This document shows positions 48,656-56,956 of a DNA stretch of 64,000 nt, in pieces. Below the pieces are notes generated by a model. It saw only the letters and a program-made list of their open reading frames with translations. It had not been told where the DNA came from and made no database searches. The stretch comes from a virus. The stretch is from positions 16,421 through 80,420 of IMG/VR virus record IMGVR_UViG_3300042894_002372; one strand, given 5' to 3'. Made by a program: the position numbers and the translations under genes. Position 1 is the stretch's first letter; each line of letters opens with the position of its first letter.

Positions 48656-48663
48656 GTATTTAG
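48656..48663 (-). promoter_or_regulatory. Late promoter motif of the spanin/cargo run
   Basis: CTAAATAC on the minus strand, then an AAGG Shine-Dalgarno and the ATG at 48636. Confidence 0.6.
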
Positions 48664-48693
48664 CAAGTGACGTGCGACACTCGACTCAGGGAT

Positions 48694-49488
48694 TTACTTT
48701 AACCCCATGCTTTTTCGTATGTTTGTGGCACTGATATTATGGGTTGATTCGTCAAATGATTCTTGTTCAATTTTATAGCCCACGTCACGTCCGTATGTGA
48801 TGTTTACAATGTTAGGAACAACCTGTATTTCGTATTGTCCTTGATACACCATGTCTAGATCTCTGCGTATATAATTCTTTACTTGTTCAATAGCAAATGG
48901 ATTTGAACCTTGCCATCCTTGACAGTCGCGAATTTGAATCACAACCTGCCCTGTTTTTGCAATGGCACGGTCAAACAGCGCACGATGGCCTGCATGCCAT
49001 GGCTGCCAACGTCCTAGCATTTGCACAGTTTCTCGTTGCCAATCAAACACAGGTCTACGACGATTATCTAAGATATGCGCGGCAATGAACTCGCCCCATT
49101 TCTCACTGTGCTGTTCTGTAATTCTAAAATCATAAACTTCAGGCGGAACAAAGGCTCGGTTAGTGTCTTCGTATCTACCTTTGTCAATGGTGTCAACCCA
49201 CACAGTCCAGTCTGCTTTGAAGTTATTGCGCATTTCCACCAAGGGAGCAACAAAGTCACAGATGACATAATCAACATCGGTCATCGTGTCTGCCAATGAT
49301 CGCATACGTAGACTTTGTCGAATACGGCCTGCTTCGCTAAAGTCCCAGTCATTGTATTCTTTACGTACATCGTCGGCATTTAACCAATGAACTCGTTTCT
49401 TTTCGTTTTGCAAATGCTCGAGTATGTGCTGTGCCAGATATGTTTTGCCGGCTCCTGGTAAGCCCATGATTAAAATACGTTGTGGCAT
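48694..49488 (-). CDS. CysC-like kinase fused to a cytidylyltransferase-fold nucleotidyltransferase
   Basis: 264 residues. N-terminal P-loop GLPGAGKT (9-16) with WLNADDVRKEYNDWDFSEAGRIRQS near 35-60, the layout of adenylylsulfate (APS) kinases. From 160 a nucleotidyltransferase domain has GRWQPWHAGHRALF (H-x-G-H) and ISATNIRKSM near 255. PAPS synthases join a sulfurylase and an APS kinase, so a PAPS-making function is conceivable next to sulfotransferase-like genes; NMN adenylyltransferase/kinase activity is the other possibility. The phosphate acceptor cannot be read. Confidence 0.7.
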   Translation of the reverse strand: MPQRILIMGLPGAGKTYLAQHILEHLQNEKKRVHWLNADDVRKEYNDWDFSEAGRIRQSLRMRSLADTMTDVDYVICDFVAPLVEMRNNFKADWTVWVDTIDKGRYEDTNRAFVPPEVYDFRITEQHSEKWGEFIAAHILDNRRRPVFDWQRETVQMLGRWQPWHAGHRALFDRAIAKTGQVVIQIRDCQGWQGSNPFAIEQVKNYIRRDLDMVYQGQYEIQVVPNIVNITYGRDVGYKIEQESFDESTHNISATNIRKSMGLK

Positions 49489-49489
49489 G

Positions 49490-50119
49490 TTATTTCCATT
49501 TCCTTGAAGTGTGTTTTGCTAGATCATCTGTGGCATGATGCGCCACAGGTTGAAAGTATTTACTGTTGGTATCATCCACTAGAATATTTGTCAACTGCGG
49601 ATGCGCAAAATCTATTGGGAATTCCAACTGCTTTGCAATTTGACGCAGGTAATCTTCTTGGTACAAGTGTAGCAATTCATAACTTAAAAACACCGGATCC
49701 CAGGTGCGTAGTTTTTCGTATTCAGCAAGTGCAATGTCAACAGTGGGTTCGCCACGCACACGAGTTTGCTGATAGTTTAGTATGTTGCGATCTCGCCCGA
49801 TAATGGCAATCTTTACACAGATGCCCAAGCCCATGGCAGTGGCAGCAAAACGCACAATGTCAGGCACAGTGCGTTCGCCTTTGAGCATGTAAGGTGTACT
49901 TACACTAGTTACAAAGTAATCACAGCGGCTCCAGTCAAAGTCATTGAGTAAATCAGGATTTTCCCAGTACTCGGCAAAGGGTTCTTGGTCATGTCCTATC
50001 CAGTATTCGTGTAACAGTGCATGCCATCCGTGTACATCAGGATGCAATGCAAATATCTTGCTCCATAAATGATTGCCTGACCCTTGCGGGCCTGTTACGA
50101 TTAAAAGTGTTTTTGGCAT
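49490..50119 (-). CDS. Sulfotransferase-like P-loop protein (209 aa)
   Basis: N-terminal TGPQGSGNHLW loop (9-19) in the position of a PAPS-binding loop. A hydrophobic strand (CVKIAIIGRDRNIL near 112-125) with Arg follows, as in the 3'-phosphate site. It lies one base from the CysC-like fusion gene. Function inferred, substrate unknown. Confidence 0.55.
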   Translation of the reverse strand: MPKTLLIVTGPQGSGNHLWSKIFALHPDVHGWHALLHEYWIGHDQEPFAEYWENPDLLNDFDWSRCDYFVTSVSTPYMLKGERTVPDIVRFAATAMGLGICVKIAIIGRDRNILNYQQTRVRGEPTVDIALAEYEKLRTWDPVFLSYELLHLYQEDYLRQIAKQLEFPIDFAHPQLTNILVDDTNSKYFQPVAHHATDDLAKHTSRKWK

Positions 50120-50132
50120 TGTGTCATGAGTA

Positions 50133-50924
50133 TTATGAAATTATTCCTACGCTAGTTAATAATTTTTTATCGTGATGGTGTTTCCACTTTTGTAACAACG
50201 CTAGTTGTTTACTATTAATTTTAGGTATGTTAAACAATGTTTCTAAAATTTTTGCATCACTATTAACCAAGTCTTGCAATTTAACAACCACATCAGCTGA
50301 TTCTAAATATGGTATCATTGGACTATGTACTAGTTCATTGTTAAAATACGCACCAGGCGCCCTATCTTGATATTTAAAATTTAAAAAATAGTTAGTATAC
50401 GGGTTTGACAATATTTCTCTTTGTATATTCTCGGGCAGACGATCGATCTGCCTAACGCTAAGACATTTTGGCCACAATGGATCTTTTATATTGTTGTAAT
50501 GTGTTTGCCACATTTTTAAAAATTTTTTAAATTTGGCATATTTTACATTCCGAATATTTTGACCAAAGTACCAATATGCTTTTTTATAATAAGCCAGTAA
50601 ATCTTGGCTATGATAGTCTGTATAGATAACAATTTTTTTACACAGTAATTCTTCTAAGATGCTGTTACTATCATCTCCAAATGGATTGCATTGAAAATAA
50701 ATTTTATCAACATTAGTCAGAGAGTCTGCTGTGATCTGGGCACTTGGCCATATTTCAGTGTTTTTCCATTGATCGGGAGATTTTATATTCCAGTGCTCCT
50801 GAATTATTTGGTCCAATGATAGATCTCTGTCAAATGCAGTGTAAAACTGGTCCGACAATAACAAAAGATGTAGCAATAGAAACCCACCAGAGCCGCCGGA
50901 ATATTGAAGTGCCCAATTAGTCAT
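50133..50924 (-). CDS. P-loop protein of the sulfotransferase-like group (263 aa)
   Basis: Start at 50924 gives MTNWALQYSGGSGGFLLLHLL, where SGGSGGF is the loop; the longer frame overlaps the upstream gene. The middle is strand-helix with KKIVIYTDY near 115. It is AT-rich and Lys/Tyr/Asn-rich unlike its neighbours, which may mean different origin. No Shine-Dalgarno is seen. Confidence 0.45.
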   Translation of the reverse strand: MTNWALQYSGGSGGFLLLHLLLLSDQFYTAFDRDLSLDQIIQEHWNIKSPDQWKNTEIWPSAQITADSLTNVDKIYFQCNPFGDDSNSILEELLCKKIVIYTDYHSQDLLAYYKKAYWYFGQNIRNVKYAKFKKFLKMWQTHYNNIKDPLWPKCLSVRQIDRLPENIQREILSNPYTNYFLNFKYQDRAPGAYFNNELVHSPMIPYLESADVVVKLQDLVNSDAKILETLFNIPKINSKQLALLQKWKHHHDKKLLTSVGIIS

Positions 50925-50955
50925 ACAATTTTTTTTAAAAGTGTTTTTCTCGTTG

Positions 50956-51180
50956 TTAATCTTTGTCTGTGACAATGACAGCAACTTGATCAACCCAGAC
51001 CATTCTACCTTCACAAGCAATGTTCCATTTTGTTTCGCCGTATTCGTGTGTGCATTCAGTGTAGGTTTCTCCAATAATGCGAACATCAGTTGCTAGATGC
51101 TCCTCTCCATTTTCAAAGATGCGCCACACTAACTCACTGCCGTTGTGCTTGGTATTAAATCTAACATGATACTTGTTCAT
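50956..51180 (-). CDS. Small conserved phage protein (74 aa)
   Basis: Strand-rich (YHVRFNTKHNGSELVWRIF, then TKWNIACEGRMVWVDQVAVIV). I recognise the type from T4-like marine phages but know no function. The ATG overlaps the 2OG oxygenase stop (ATGA). Confidence 0.6.
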   Translation of the reverse strand: MNKYHVRFNTKHNGSELVWRIFENGEEHLATDVRIIGETYTECTHEYGETKWNIACEGRMVWVDQVAVIVTDKD

Positions 51181-51839
51181 TGTAGCGATGCTAGGAAACA
51201 GCGAGTCTGATCTGTAATAACACCAGTCAACTGAAACGTTACTCTAGGATGATGACCTGCGTTGGCAGTGCTGTGCGGCATGTTGGCCCAGTCAAAAGTT
51301 GATACATCACCGGCACGCCATTGATTCCAATGGTAGTTGCCATACTCCCAGAACTGTCCAGGTTGCCAATCTGTTAACTGTACAAAATAACGTCCTATCT
51401 TTGTGGGATCTTCTGGCGACCATTTCTGCAGTTTGTCTATGTGTAGATTCCACACTTCTCCAGGCTGTTGTACGTGTATGCGTTCCATACAATCATCTAG
51501 ACCAAATGCCCGAGTAATTGCTTGTAACGAAGCAGGAATCTGCCAGTTAATATGAGTAATGATCATTTTGGGATCTGCGCCCACACGTTCAATGTCGTAT
51601 TCTTCTGCCAACAAATCTTCTCTTGGAGGAGGAACACCTTCACCTTTGTAGCCGCGAGTTTCCCAAGTTGCTGGGTTTGAGTTGGCAACAATGTCTTCAA
51701 TATCGGCCTGCCATGTGGGTTCAATATGTCCTAGATGGTTGATTACATCTTCGAATCGATCTATTTTGACAGTGTCAAAATGATATGTACTGTAACTCTT
51801 GGTGAAATCCCAACTGCTTTTAAATTCGTCTGTTATCAT
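51177..51839 (-). CDS. 2OG-Fe(II) oxygenase, aspartyl/asparaginyl hydroxylase-like (220 aa)
   Basis: His-x-Asp in VWNLHIDKLQ near 130 and distal His plus Arg in MPHSTANAGHHPRVTFQL near 187-204 give the full site. WEYGNYHWNQWRAGDV between them is a typical core strand. Substrate unknown. It overlaps both flanking genes, the sulfotransferase-like one upstream. Confidence 0.75.
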   Translation of the reverse strand: MITDEFKSSWDFTKSYSTYHFDTVKIDRFEDVINHLGHIEPTWQADIEDIVANSNPATWETRGYKGEGVPPPREDLLAEEYDIERVGADPKMIITHINWQIPASLQAITRAFGLDDCMERIHVQQPGEVWNLHIDKLQKWSPEDPTKIGRYFVQLTDWQPGQFWEYGNYHWNQWRAGDVSTFDWANMPHSTANAGHHPRVTFQLTGVITDQTRCFLASLQ

Positions 51840-52462
51840 ATTAATGTGACCCTTACGTCGCTTGCGCCATAACTTTGTTCATACTCTGCCGGCGGAACTT
51901 CTATACCCAACATACGTGCCAACTGTTGATTGGTCAACGGATGTTGTCCTGGATATTTCAATGAAGCATTCACAATGCCTGTGTTCTGTTGTTTAATTAT
52001 GCTGGCCATTGTTTTTAAATTTTTATAGTACATGTCATATGCAGGATAGGTAATATCAAAGTGTCCACACTTGACCCACCAGCCTAGGCAAGCATCATCT
52101 GGACGATGTACCAACACAATGGGAGTTTCAGGAAATAATGTTCGCAAATGTTCAATGTGATTGCTGAATACATGGCTTTTGATAATTCGCGTACCTTTGG
52201 ATTCTTTAAATTGAAACGGCTCGGCAAATATTTTTTCCAATTGTTCTCTATTTAATGTGGTCAAATCCTCAGGCAACGGTGAAATCATGCCCGGGTCAAA
52301 GTAAGCACCCAAATGCATGAGTTCCATCTTACCACTGGCATCATGATAATAGGTCCATTCATCTCTATAGTCTGAACGATCAATGTCAGGACTATAGTAA
52401 ATGTTTTTAACTACACTGCTCCATTTTGAGCCTGGAGCACCGGCTACAAAGATATATTTCAT
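51836..52462 (-). CDS. Sulfotransferase-like P-loop protein (208 aa)
   Basis: VAGAPGSKWSSVV at 6-18 is a PAPS-loop-like motif. KGTRIIKSHVFSNHIEHL near 90 and PIVLVHRPDDACLGWW near 115 match the sulfotransferase core with its His/Arg and 3'-phosphate Arg region. It overlaps the oxygenase downstream and the Bug-protein gene upstream by 4 bases. Substrate unknown. Confidence 0.6.
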   Translation of the reverse strand: MKYIFVAGAPGSKWSSVVKNIYYSPDIDRSDYRDEWTYYHDASGKMELMHLGAYFDPGMISPLPEDLTTLNREQLEKIFAEPFQFKESKGTRIIKSHVFSNHIEHLRTLFPETPIVLVHRPDDACLGWWVKCGHFDITYPAYDMYYKNLKTMASIIKQQNTGIVNASLKYPGQHPLTNQQLARMLGIEVPPAEYEQSYGASDVRVTLI

Positions 52463-53436
52463 TCTTTACTTAAATCAATTCGACTCAGCACAGGAATAAA
52501 TGCCGCACGTAGTTCATCCATGTGCTTCTTTAAACCCACAGGGTTTAATTCATCTTCTGCGTAGAAAATAACGTTGGCATCCATGTATTCACGGTACTCT
52601 GCTGAACGAACTGCTTTACTAAACTGTTGTTGATACCAGGTGACAATTTCTTTATTGGTACCTGGTGGCAACTGTATTGACCAAGCGGCATACACATTAA
52701 TACCAGGCGCCACTGTGTTCAGCAACGGTACGTTGGGAAACTGTGCCATCCGTTGTGTACCAGTAAATCCAATGGGTTTTACCTTGCCTGCATCCACCAG
52801 AGCCTTGGCCACTGCAATGGGCATGATACCAAATTCTGTGCCTGTTTTGCCATCATAACTGGCTACACTTTGTACTGCTGGTTGTGGGCCGTTGAACTTG
52901 ACAGGTTTAACTGTGTCTTTGTTGCCGCGGCCTTTGTCCATCAAGTATTCAAATGCTGTTCTATGTGCGCCACCACCAATGGCAATGCTGATTGTTCTGC
53001 CTGATTGAATATATTTCACAAACTCTTGTGGAGTATTGACGCCACTCTTAGGGCTGGCAACCAATACCAGGGGCGATTTACCCATGGTCAATACATCCAC
53101 AAATGAGTCGTAGTTGTATTTCTTAATAGACTTTTCCCAAATATCATTTGTGACATAACTGCTCATGTGACTGGGCAAGTTGATTGTATGGCCATCGTTT
53201 GTGGCTTCCAAAAACTTGTTGTTGGCAATTACACTGTCTGCACCTGGTATGTTTTGTACCACAAAAACAAATTTGGGATTTTCTTTTTGCACAATCTGTG
53301 CCAGTTTTCTAAAGGCCATTTCGTTTCCGGCACCGGGTGTGTTGCCAATAGATACAGTAACGGGTTTAGTGGGTTCCCAAGCAAATACCAGGGCAGGCGC
53401 TAATAACAGCGCGGCAAATAATTTTTTGATTGACAT
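52459..53436 (-). CDS. Bug/TctC-family periplasmic solute-binding protein
   Basis: 325 residues from ATG 53436, chosen by AAGGAA and because it starts a signal peptide MSIKKLFAALLLAPALVFA. The mature protein has family features: IGNTPGAGNEMAFRKLA near 35, VVQNIPGADSVIANN near 60, and GGGAHRTAFEYL near 155. These proteins bring carboxylates to tripartite tricarboxylate transporters and are greatly expanded in Burkholderiales. A phage copy could alter uptake or replace a host protein. It is a clue to the host. Confidence 0.85.
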   Translation of the reverse strand: MSIKKLFAALLLAPALVFAWEPTKPVTVSIGNTPGAGNEMAFRKLAQIVQKENPKFVFVVQNIPGADSVIANNKFLEATNDGHTINLPSHMSSYVTNDIWEKSIKKYNYDSFVDVLTMGKSPLVLVASPKSGVNTPQEFVKYIQSGRTISIAIGGGAHRTAFEYLMDKGRGNKDTVKPVKFNGPQPAVQSVASYDGKTGTEFGIMPIAVAKALVDAGKVKPIGFTGTQRMAQFPNVPLLNTVAPGINVYAAWSIQLPPGTNKEIVTWYQQQFSKAVRSAEYREYMDANVIFYAEDELNPVGLKKHMDELRAAFIPVLSRIDLSKE

Positions 53437-53528
53437 ATAGTTCCTTAAATAGTATGCTTGATTTTTAAACGCCTGGCAAATAATTTGCTGGTTTGTCAAA
53501 AATTCTACTTTATTTATTAAATTTTTCT
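53437..53528. promoter_or_regulatory. Divergent promoter region with a GCAAAT-A-ATTTGC palindrome
   Basis: Ninety-two bases between the minus-strand Bug gene and the plus-strand methyltransferase gene. A 6-bp palindrome with a one-base centre (GCAAATAATTTGC, about 53474-53486) is visible, with a TTATTTATTAAAT late-like stretch close to the plus-strand ATG. A TTGACA on the minus strand has no matching -10 box. An operator is possible. Confidence 0.35.
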
Positions 53529-54254
53529 ATGAACACTAAAATTTTTAACCTAATCTGCAAAAATTTGCAGGACTCCTTTAACCTGCCCAAGCATGCTAAT
53601 ATCACAATCAACGCAGATACTCAGGTACAAAATTTACCCTGGACACCTGCACGTTATCGCAAGTTCAAGGACGCTGTAGAAGCAGAACTAAGTTTGCCCT
53701 GTGATTATATAGGTACCGTACGGAACATTGTGGATGATCTCTCTGAACGTTATATCTTGCGTTTCTTTAGTGAAATTTGGAAGCCACGCACAGGTGACTA
53801 TGAACACACGGGCTGGGAACTTGCAGAAGAAATTAACAAACTGAACCCGGAACGTGTGCTCGATGTGGGTTGTGGCTATCATCCTTTTAAAGGACGTATC
53901 AACAACTTGGTTGGCATTGATCCCTACAATAACTGCGCAGATTATGAAGTAGATATCCTAGAGTACCGAGTAAAACATCAGTATGATGTTATCATGGCAC
54001 TAGGGTCAATCAATTTCAACTCACATGATGAAATTGAAACAAGATTCAGTCATTGTGTAGATTTGTTAAAAACAGATGGCAAGTTCTTTTTACGTGCTAA
54101 CCCTGGCATCACGCACAAGACAGGCCCGTATGTGGAAATTTTTAATTGGACGTTTGAAGTAGTAAACAAGTTTGCTGAAAAATATAATCTTCGACTAGAA
54201 ACGTTTAAGAAAGATGCTAATGATCGATTGTATTTTGTGTATCAAAAACTTTGA
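53529..54254 (+). CDS. Class I SAM methyltransferase
   Basis: 241 residues from ATG 53529. SAM motif I is VLDVGCGYHP near 113-122, followed by LVGIDPYN near 132, YDVIMALGSIN near 158 and LLKTDGKFFLRANPG near 185. No Shine-Dalgarno. It is a lone plus-strand gene whose end overlaps the SGNH gene by 38 bases. Substrate unknown. Confidence 0.75.
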   Translation: MNTKIFNLICKNLQDSFNLPKHANITINADTQVQNLPWTPARYRKFKDAVEAELSLPCDYIGTVRNIVDDLSERYILRFFSEIWKPRTGDYEHTGWELAEEINKLNPERVLDVGCGYHPFKGRINNLVGIDPYNNCADYEVDILEYRVKHQYDVIMALGSINFNSHDEIETRFSHCVDLLKTDGKFFLRANPGITHKTGPYVEIFNWTFEVVNKFAEKYNLRLETFKKDANDRLYFVYQKL

Positions 54255-54900
54255 TTATTAATTGGCCGGCAGCAGCATGTGCTGATTCCAATGGGTGTCC
54301 TATAGCTGTAATAGGATGCCCATTTTTTTTGCTCCATTGTTGAAAATTCATGCCGCCAAATGTGGTCATATGCGGCCGAATATAGTCTTGTAGATCGGTA
54401 ATGGCAGGGGTTGTATGCCACCGCCGATCAAACATCAAGTCATCCATATAGGTCATTATAAATGGACACCCTTTTTGTTTAAGTGTATCAATGACCAATC
54501 GAACACTCATGAGAGTTGCGAGTTTATCTCTTATTTCAGAATGTAAATTTTTATAATATGTGTTTGCTATGTCGGTTGTATCAATTGGCATAAGCGTTGA
54601 CCAAGCCACGCCAGCCCACCTCTCTGGGTTGTTAAGATTAACATAATCAAAACGATCTATAAAGGTCCATCCAATTACAAATAATGTTTGTTCGTTCGTG
54701 GCCAAATGAGTTAACACTCGTTCTGCAATTTGTAAATTTCCTGCGCCTGGGCGAGCGTATATTAAGTAATCGTATCCAAGATAGGCGGCCAGGTGTGCAG
54801 GCCAGGTTAATCGACTACCGGTAGGATATTGATCGTTTTGTACATCGTCACTTAGTTCGCTACCAAAGATAAAACTGCAACCAAAACTTTTTAAATTCAT
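54217..54900 (-). CDS. SGNH-like hydrolase (227 aa)
   Basis: Block I is SFGCSFIFGSEL at 5-16 (GCSF in place of GDSL), and block V is GHPLESAHAAA near 206 with His-x-x-x-x-x-His. VIGWTFIDRFDYV near 75 gives the middle. SGNH enzymes are esterases or deacetylases of carbohydrates and lipids; in this phage group the function is unknown. The last 38 bases overlap the methyltransferase on the other strand. Confidence 0.65.
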   Translation of the reverse strand: MNLKSFGCSFIFGSELSDDVQNDQYPTGSRLTWPAHLAAYLGYDYLIYARPGAGNLQIAERVLTHLATNEQTLFVIGWTFIDRFDYVNLNNPERWAGVAWSTLMPIDTTDIANTYYKNLHSEIRDKLATLMSVRLVIDTLKQKGCPFIMTYMDDLMFDRRWHTTPAITDLQDYIRPHMTTFGGMNFQQWSKKNGHPITAIGHPLESAHAAAGQLIIKVFDTQNTIDH

Positions 54901-54938
54901 AGGTAGTTATATACCTACTTTACAGAGCAGGGCGTAAA

Positions 54939-55535
54939 TTAACGCAGGCCGGCTGCGGTTTGTAGGGATTTTAGTTCTGCGTCAGTTTCGTAGATCTGCT
55001 TGTAAGGCAGTCCGGCTGACACACGTACTTCGTTGAGATCTTTTTCGTAGCGTTCTCTATAGGCCTTAGGGCTAGTGGGAACTGTACTGTCAAATGAGTC
55101 TCTGCTGAACGGCACAGAGTCACCTTTATAGTGCATGGTCCAGTCATCTGGCTCATACTCTGTTAAAGTGTTCAGGTCATTCAACAGGGTTTCCACGTGC
55201 TGACCTGCTGTGCTACGACGACGTATTTCCACGTATACCAAGTAACGATTGGGTTTGACTTCTCCAGGACTCTTGTCTGCATCTAGTACAAAGTCATAGC
55301 CTTTTTCAAACCAGGCCATTAGATCTTTGGCCGCTTGTGGATCACGCACAAAGAAACTCACAACAATGATGTCATCGTCGTCACCCATTTTACTGCTAAA
55401 TTCGTCAACATGAATAGTGGGCTTCATCAAGCCTTCCAGGTCCTTGTAACTAAGGCTTTCAGACAGCAGGTTGCTGAGGCTGTTGGGAAAGGTTGTTTTG
55501 TGCATTTTGTGCTTGCTCGTCGTTTTGGTATTCAT
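54939..55535 (-). CDS. Conserved T4-like marine-phage protein, start uncertain
   Basis: About 198 residues if begun at 55535. The recognisable part starts SLSYKDLEGLMKPTIHVDEF and continues SKMGDDDDIIVVSFFVRD, WFEKGYDFVLDADKSPGEV and NRYLVYVEI. No good Shine-Dalgarno is found at 55535 or 55505, and the gene overlaps the next one (ending 55459) by 47-77 bases in another frame. A programmed frameshift joining the two is possible. Function unknown. Confidence 0.5.
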   Translation of the reverse strand: MNTKTTSKHKMHKTTFPNSLSNLLSESLSYKDLEGLMKPTIHVDEFSSKMGDDDDIIVVSFFVRDPQAAKDLMAWFEKGYDFVLDADKSPGEVKPNRYLVYVEIRRRSTAGQHVETLLNDLNTLTEYEPDDWTMHYKGDSVPFSRDSFDSTVPTSPKAYRERYEKDLNEVRVSAGLPYKQIYETDAELKSLQTAAGLR

Positions 55536-56142
55536 CTTGATCAATGTCTTGTTCGTAGGCATCATCCAAGTCTGCCAGGTCAATGTCTTGATCTTCCAGT
55601 TCAATGGATCCTGTGCGTATGTCACTCATCAGGCTCTTTGGCATGGTAATTTCTACCAACCAAATCTTCTGTTCCATTATCTTTGCTTTGTGTGTGCCCG
55701 GACGATAGTCACTGGGTGACTCAATCTTTACCGGCACTTTCATTGTGGTTTTCTTGAACTTCACTGTGCAGTCAAACGGCAGCAATCTACGTGCGCCACG
55801 TGGGTCAGGCATGCGTTTTTCGGGCCACATGAATGTGCAAGTTACGCTGTATTTGCCAATGTCTGGGCCAGCAACTAGTTCGCCAATATCCCAGTTTTGA
55901 AATGCGTACAAGTCTAGTTCGTCAATAACACGCTCAAAGTCCAACAGGGTCAGCAAACTTCCTTCGCTCATGTAAATGTCGCGAATGTTCTCTGCCACTT
56001 GCCAGTAATCTGATCCGTCTTTAAATACTTTTTCGTCTGCTAAATCCATACAGTTATTTATGGCAATGAGACTGTGCGGGGTATTTTGGAATTGTGTCTC
56101 GGTTAGCCTAATACTTATGCCGTATAAATCCTTTATCACCAC
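55459..56142 (-). CDS. Conserved T4-like marine-phage protein (227 aa)
   Basis: Middle segment (GSDYWQVAENIRDIYMSEGSLL and LLTLLDFERVIDELDLYAFQNWDIGELV) looks helical and conserved; CTFMWPEKRMPDPRGARRLLPFDC follows. The last 45 residues are acidic then Gln/Asn-rich (NDEQAQNAQNNLSQQPQQP). No enzyme recognised. It may be a structural or assembly protein; it is overlapped by the next gene. Confidence 0.55.
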   Translation of the reverse strand: MVIKDLYGISIRLTETQFQNTPHSLIAINNCMDLADEKVFKDGSDYWQVAENIRDIYMSEGSLLTLLDFERVIDELDLYAFQNWDIGELVAGPDIGKYSVTCTFMWPEKRMPDPRGARRLLPFDCTVKFKKTTMKVPVKIESPSDYRPGTHKAKIMEQKIWLVEITMPKSLMSDIRTGSIELEDQDIDLADLDDAYEQDIDQDEYQNDEQAQNAQNNLSQQPQQPAV

Positions 56143-56166
56143 CCAGAGAATTCAAAAAGTTATAGC

Positions 56167-56174
56167 CTAAATAC
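56167..56174 (+). promoter_or_regulatory. Late promoter motif of phoH
   Basis: CTAAATAC on the plus strand, 51 bases before the phoH start. A hairpin follows in the leader. Confidence 0.6.
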
Positions 56175-56178
56175 TTAG

Positions 56179-56195
56179 GACAGCAGGTTGCTGTC
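56179..56195 (+). promoter_or_regulatory. Leader hairpin of phoH
   Basis: 7-bp stem GACAGCA / TGCTGTC with a GGT loop, 30 bases upstream of the phoH start. There is no T-run after it, so it is more likely a regulatory or stabilising leader element than a terminator. Confidence 0.4.
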
Positions 56196-56224
56196 AGACA
56201 AAACCCTCAACTTTGGAGATTACA

Positions 56225-56956
56225 TTGAGCAGACAAAGAGCCGCAAAAGCACAAAAACGTATGGCACAAGTAGAAAACACAATTGATTTTTCCCAGGCAC
56301 ACCAGTATCATCGCCCTCGAGCGATTGCACTTGTGCCACGGACTCGCAATCAAGAACGACTTGTACTGGCGTTGTTGGATGATGACCAACACATCGTAGT
56401 AACAGCAGGACCGGCAGGCACTGGCAAAACCTATCTAGCCATGCAAGCCGCAGTAAAAGCCCTTAAAGAAGGCTCCTGCGAACGTATAGTATTAACACGC
56501 CCAGCGGTGGGCGTAGAGGATGAATCACACGGATTCCTACCAGGGGACCTTAACCAGAAAATGGAACCTTGGACAAGACCCTTGATAGATGTGCTACGTG
56601 AGACCTATCGTCCACAGGACATAGCTGCCATGATTGAAAATCAGTTGATAGAAATATCACCCTTGGCATTCATGCGTGGGCGAACGTTCAAGCACAGCTG
56701 GATCATTGCTGATGAAATGCAAAATGCCACACCCAATCAGATGAAAATGCTAATGACACGCATCGGTGTGGGCAGTAAGATTGTGGTCACAGGCGATGTA
56801 GAACAGACTGACCGACCGGGCAGTAACAACGGTCTGCTGGACTTGTGTGTCAAGTTAGATCGAACGGATGTGGAAGGAATTGCAGTATGCCCAATGGAAA
56901 CACGAGATGTTCAACGTCATGCTATCATTGGCTCAGTATTAAAACTTTACTCTTGA
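56225..56956 (+). CDS. phoH: PhoH-like ATPase
   Basis: 243 residues from a TTG at 56225, chosen because GGAGA stands 5 bases before it; an alternative TTG at 56213 overlaps that site. Walker A is AGPAGTGKTYLA near 57-68, Walker B IIADEMQN near 155, and VTGDVEQTD near 180. PhoH is one of the most common genes of marine and T4-like phages; it is an ATP-dependent RNA-related protein of unclear role. Confidence 0.9.
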   Translation: MSRQRAAKAQKRMAQVENTIDFSQAHQYHRPRAIALVPRTRNQERLVLALLDDDQHIVVTAGPAGTGKTYLAMQAAVKALKEGSCERIVLTRPAVGVEDESHGFLPGDLNQKMEPWTRPLIDVLRETYRPQDIAAMIENQLIEISPLAFMRGRTFKHSWIIADEMQNATPNQMKMLMTRIGVGSKIVVTGDVEQTDRPGSNNGLLDLCVKLDRTDVEGIAVCPMETRDVQRHAIIGSVLKLYS

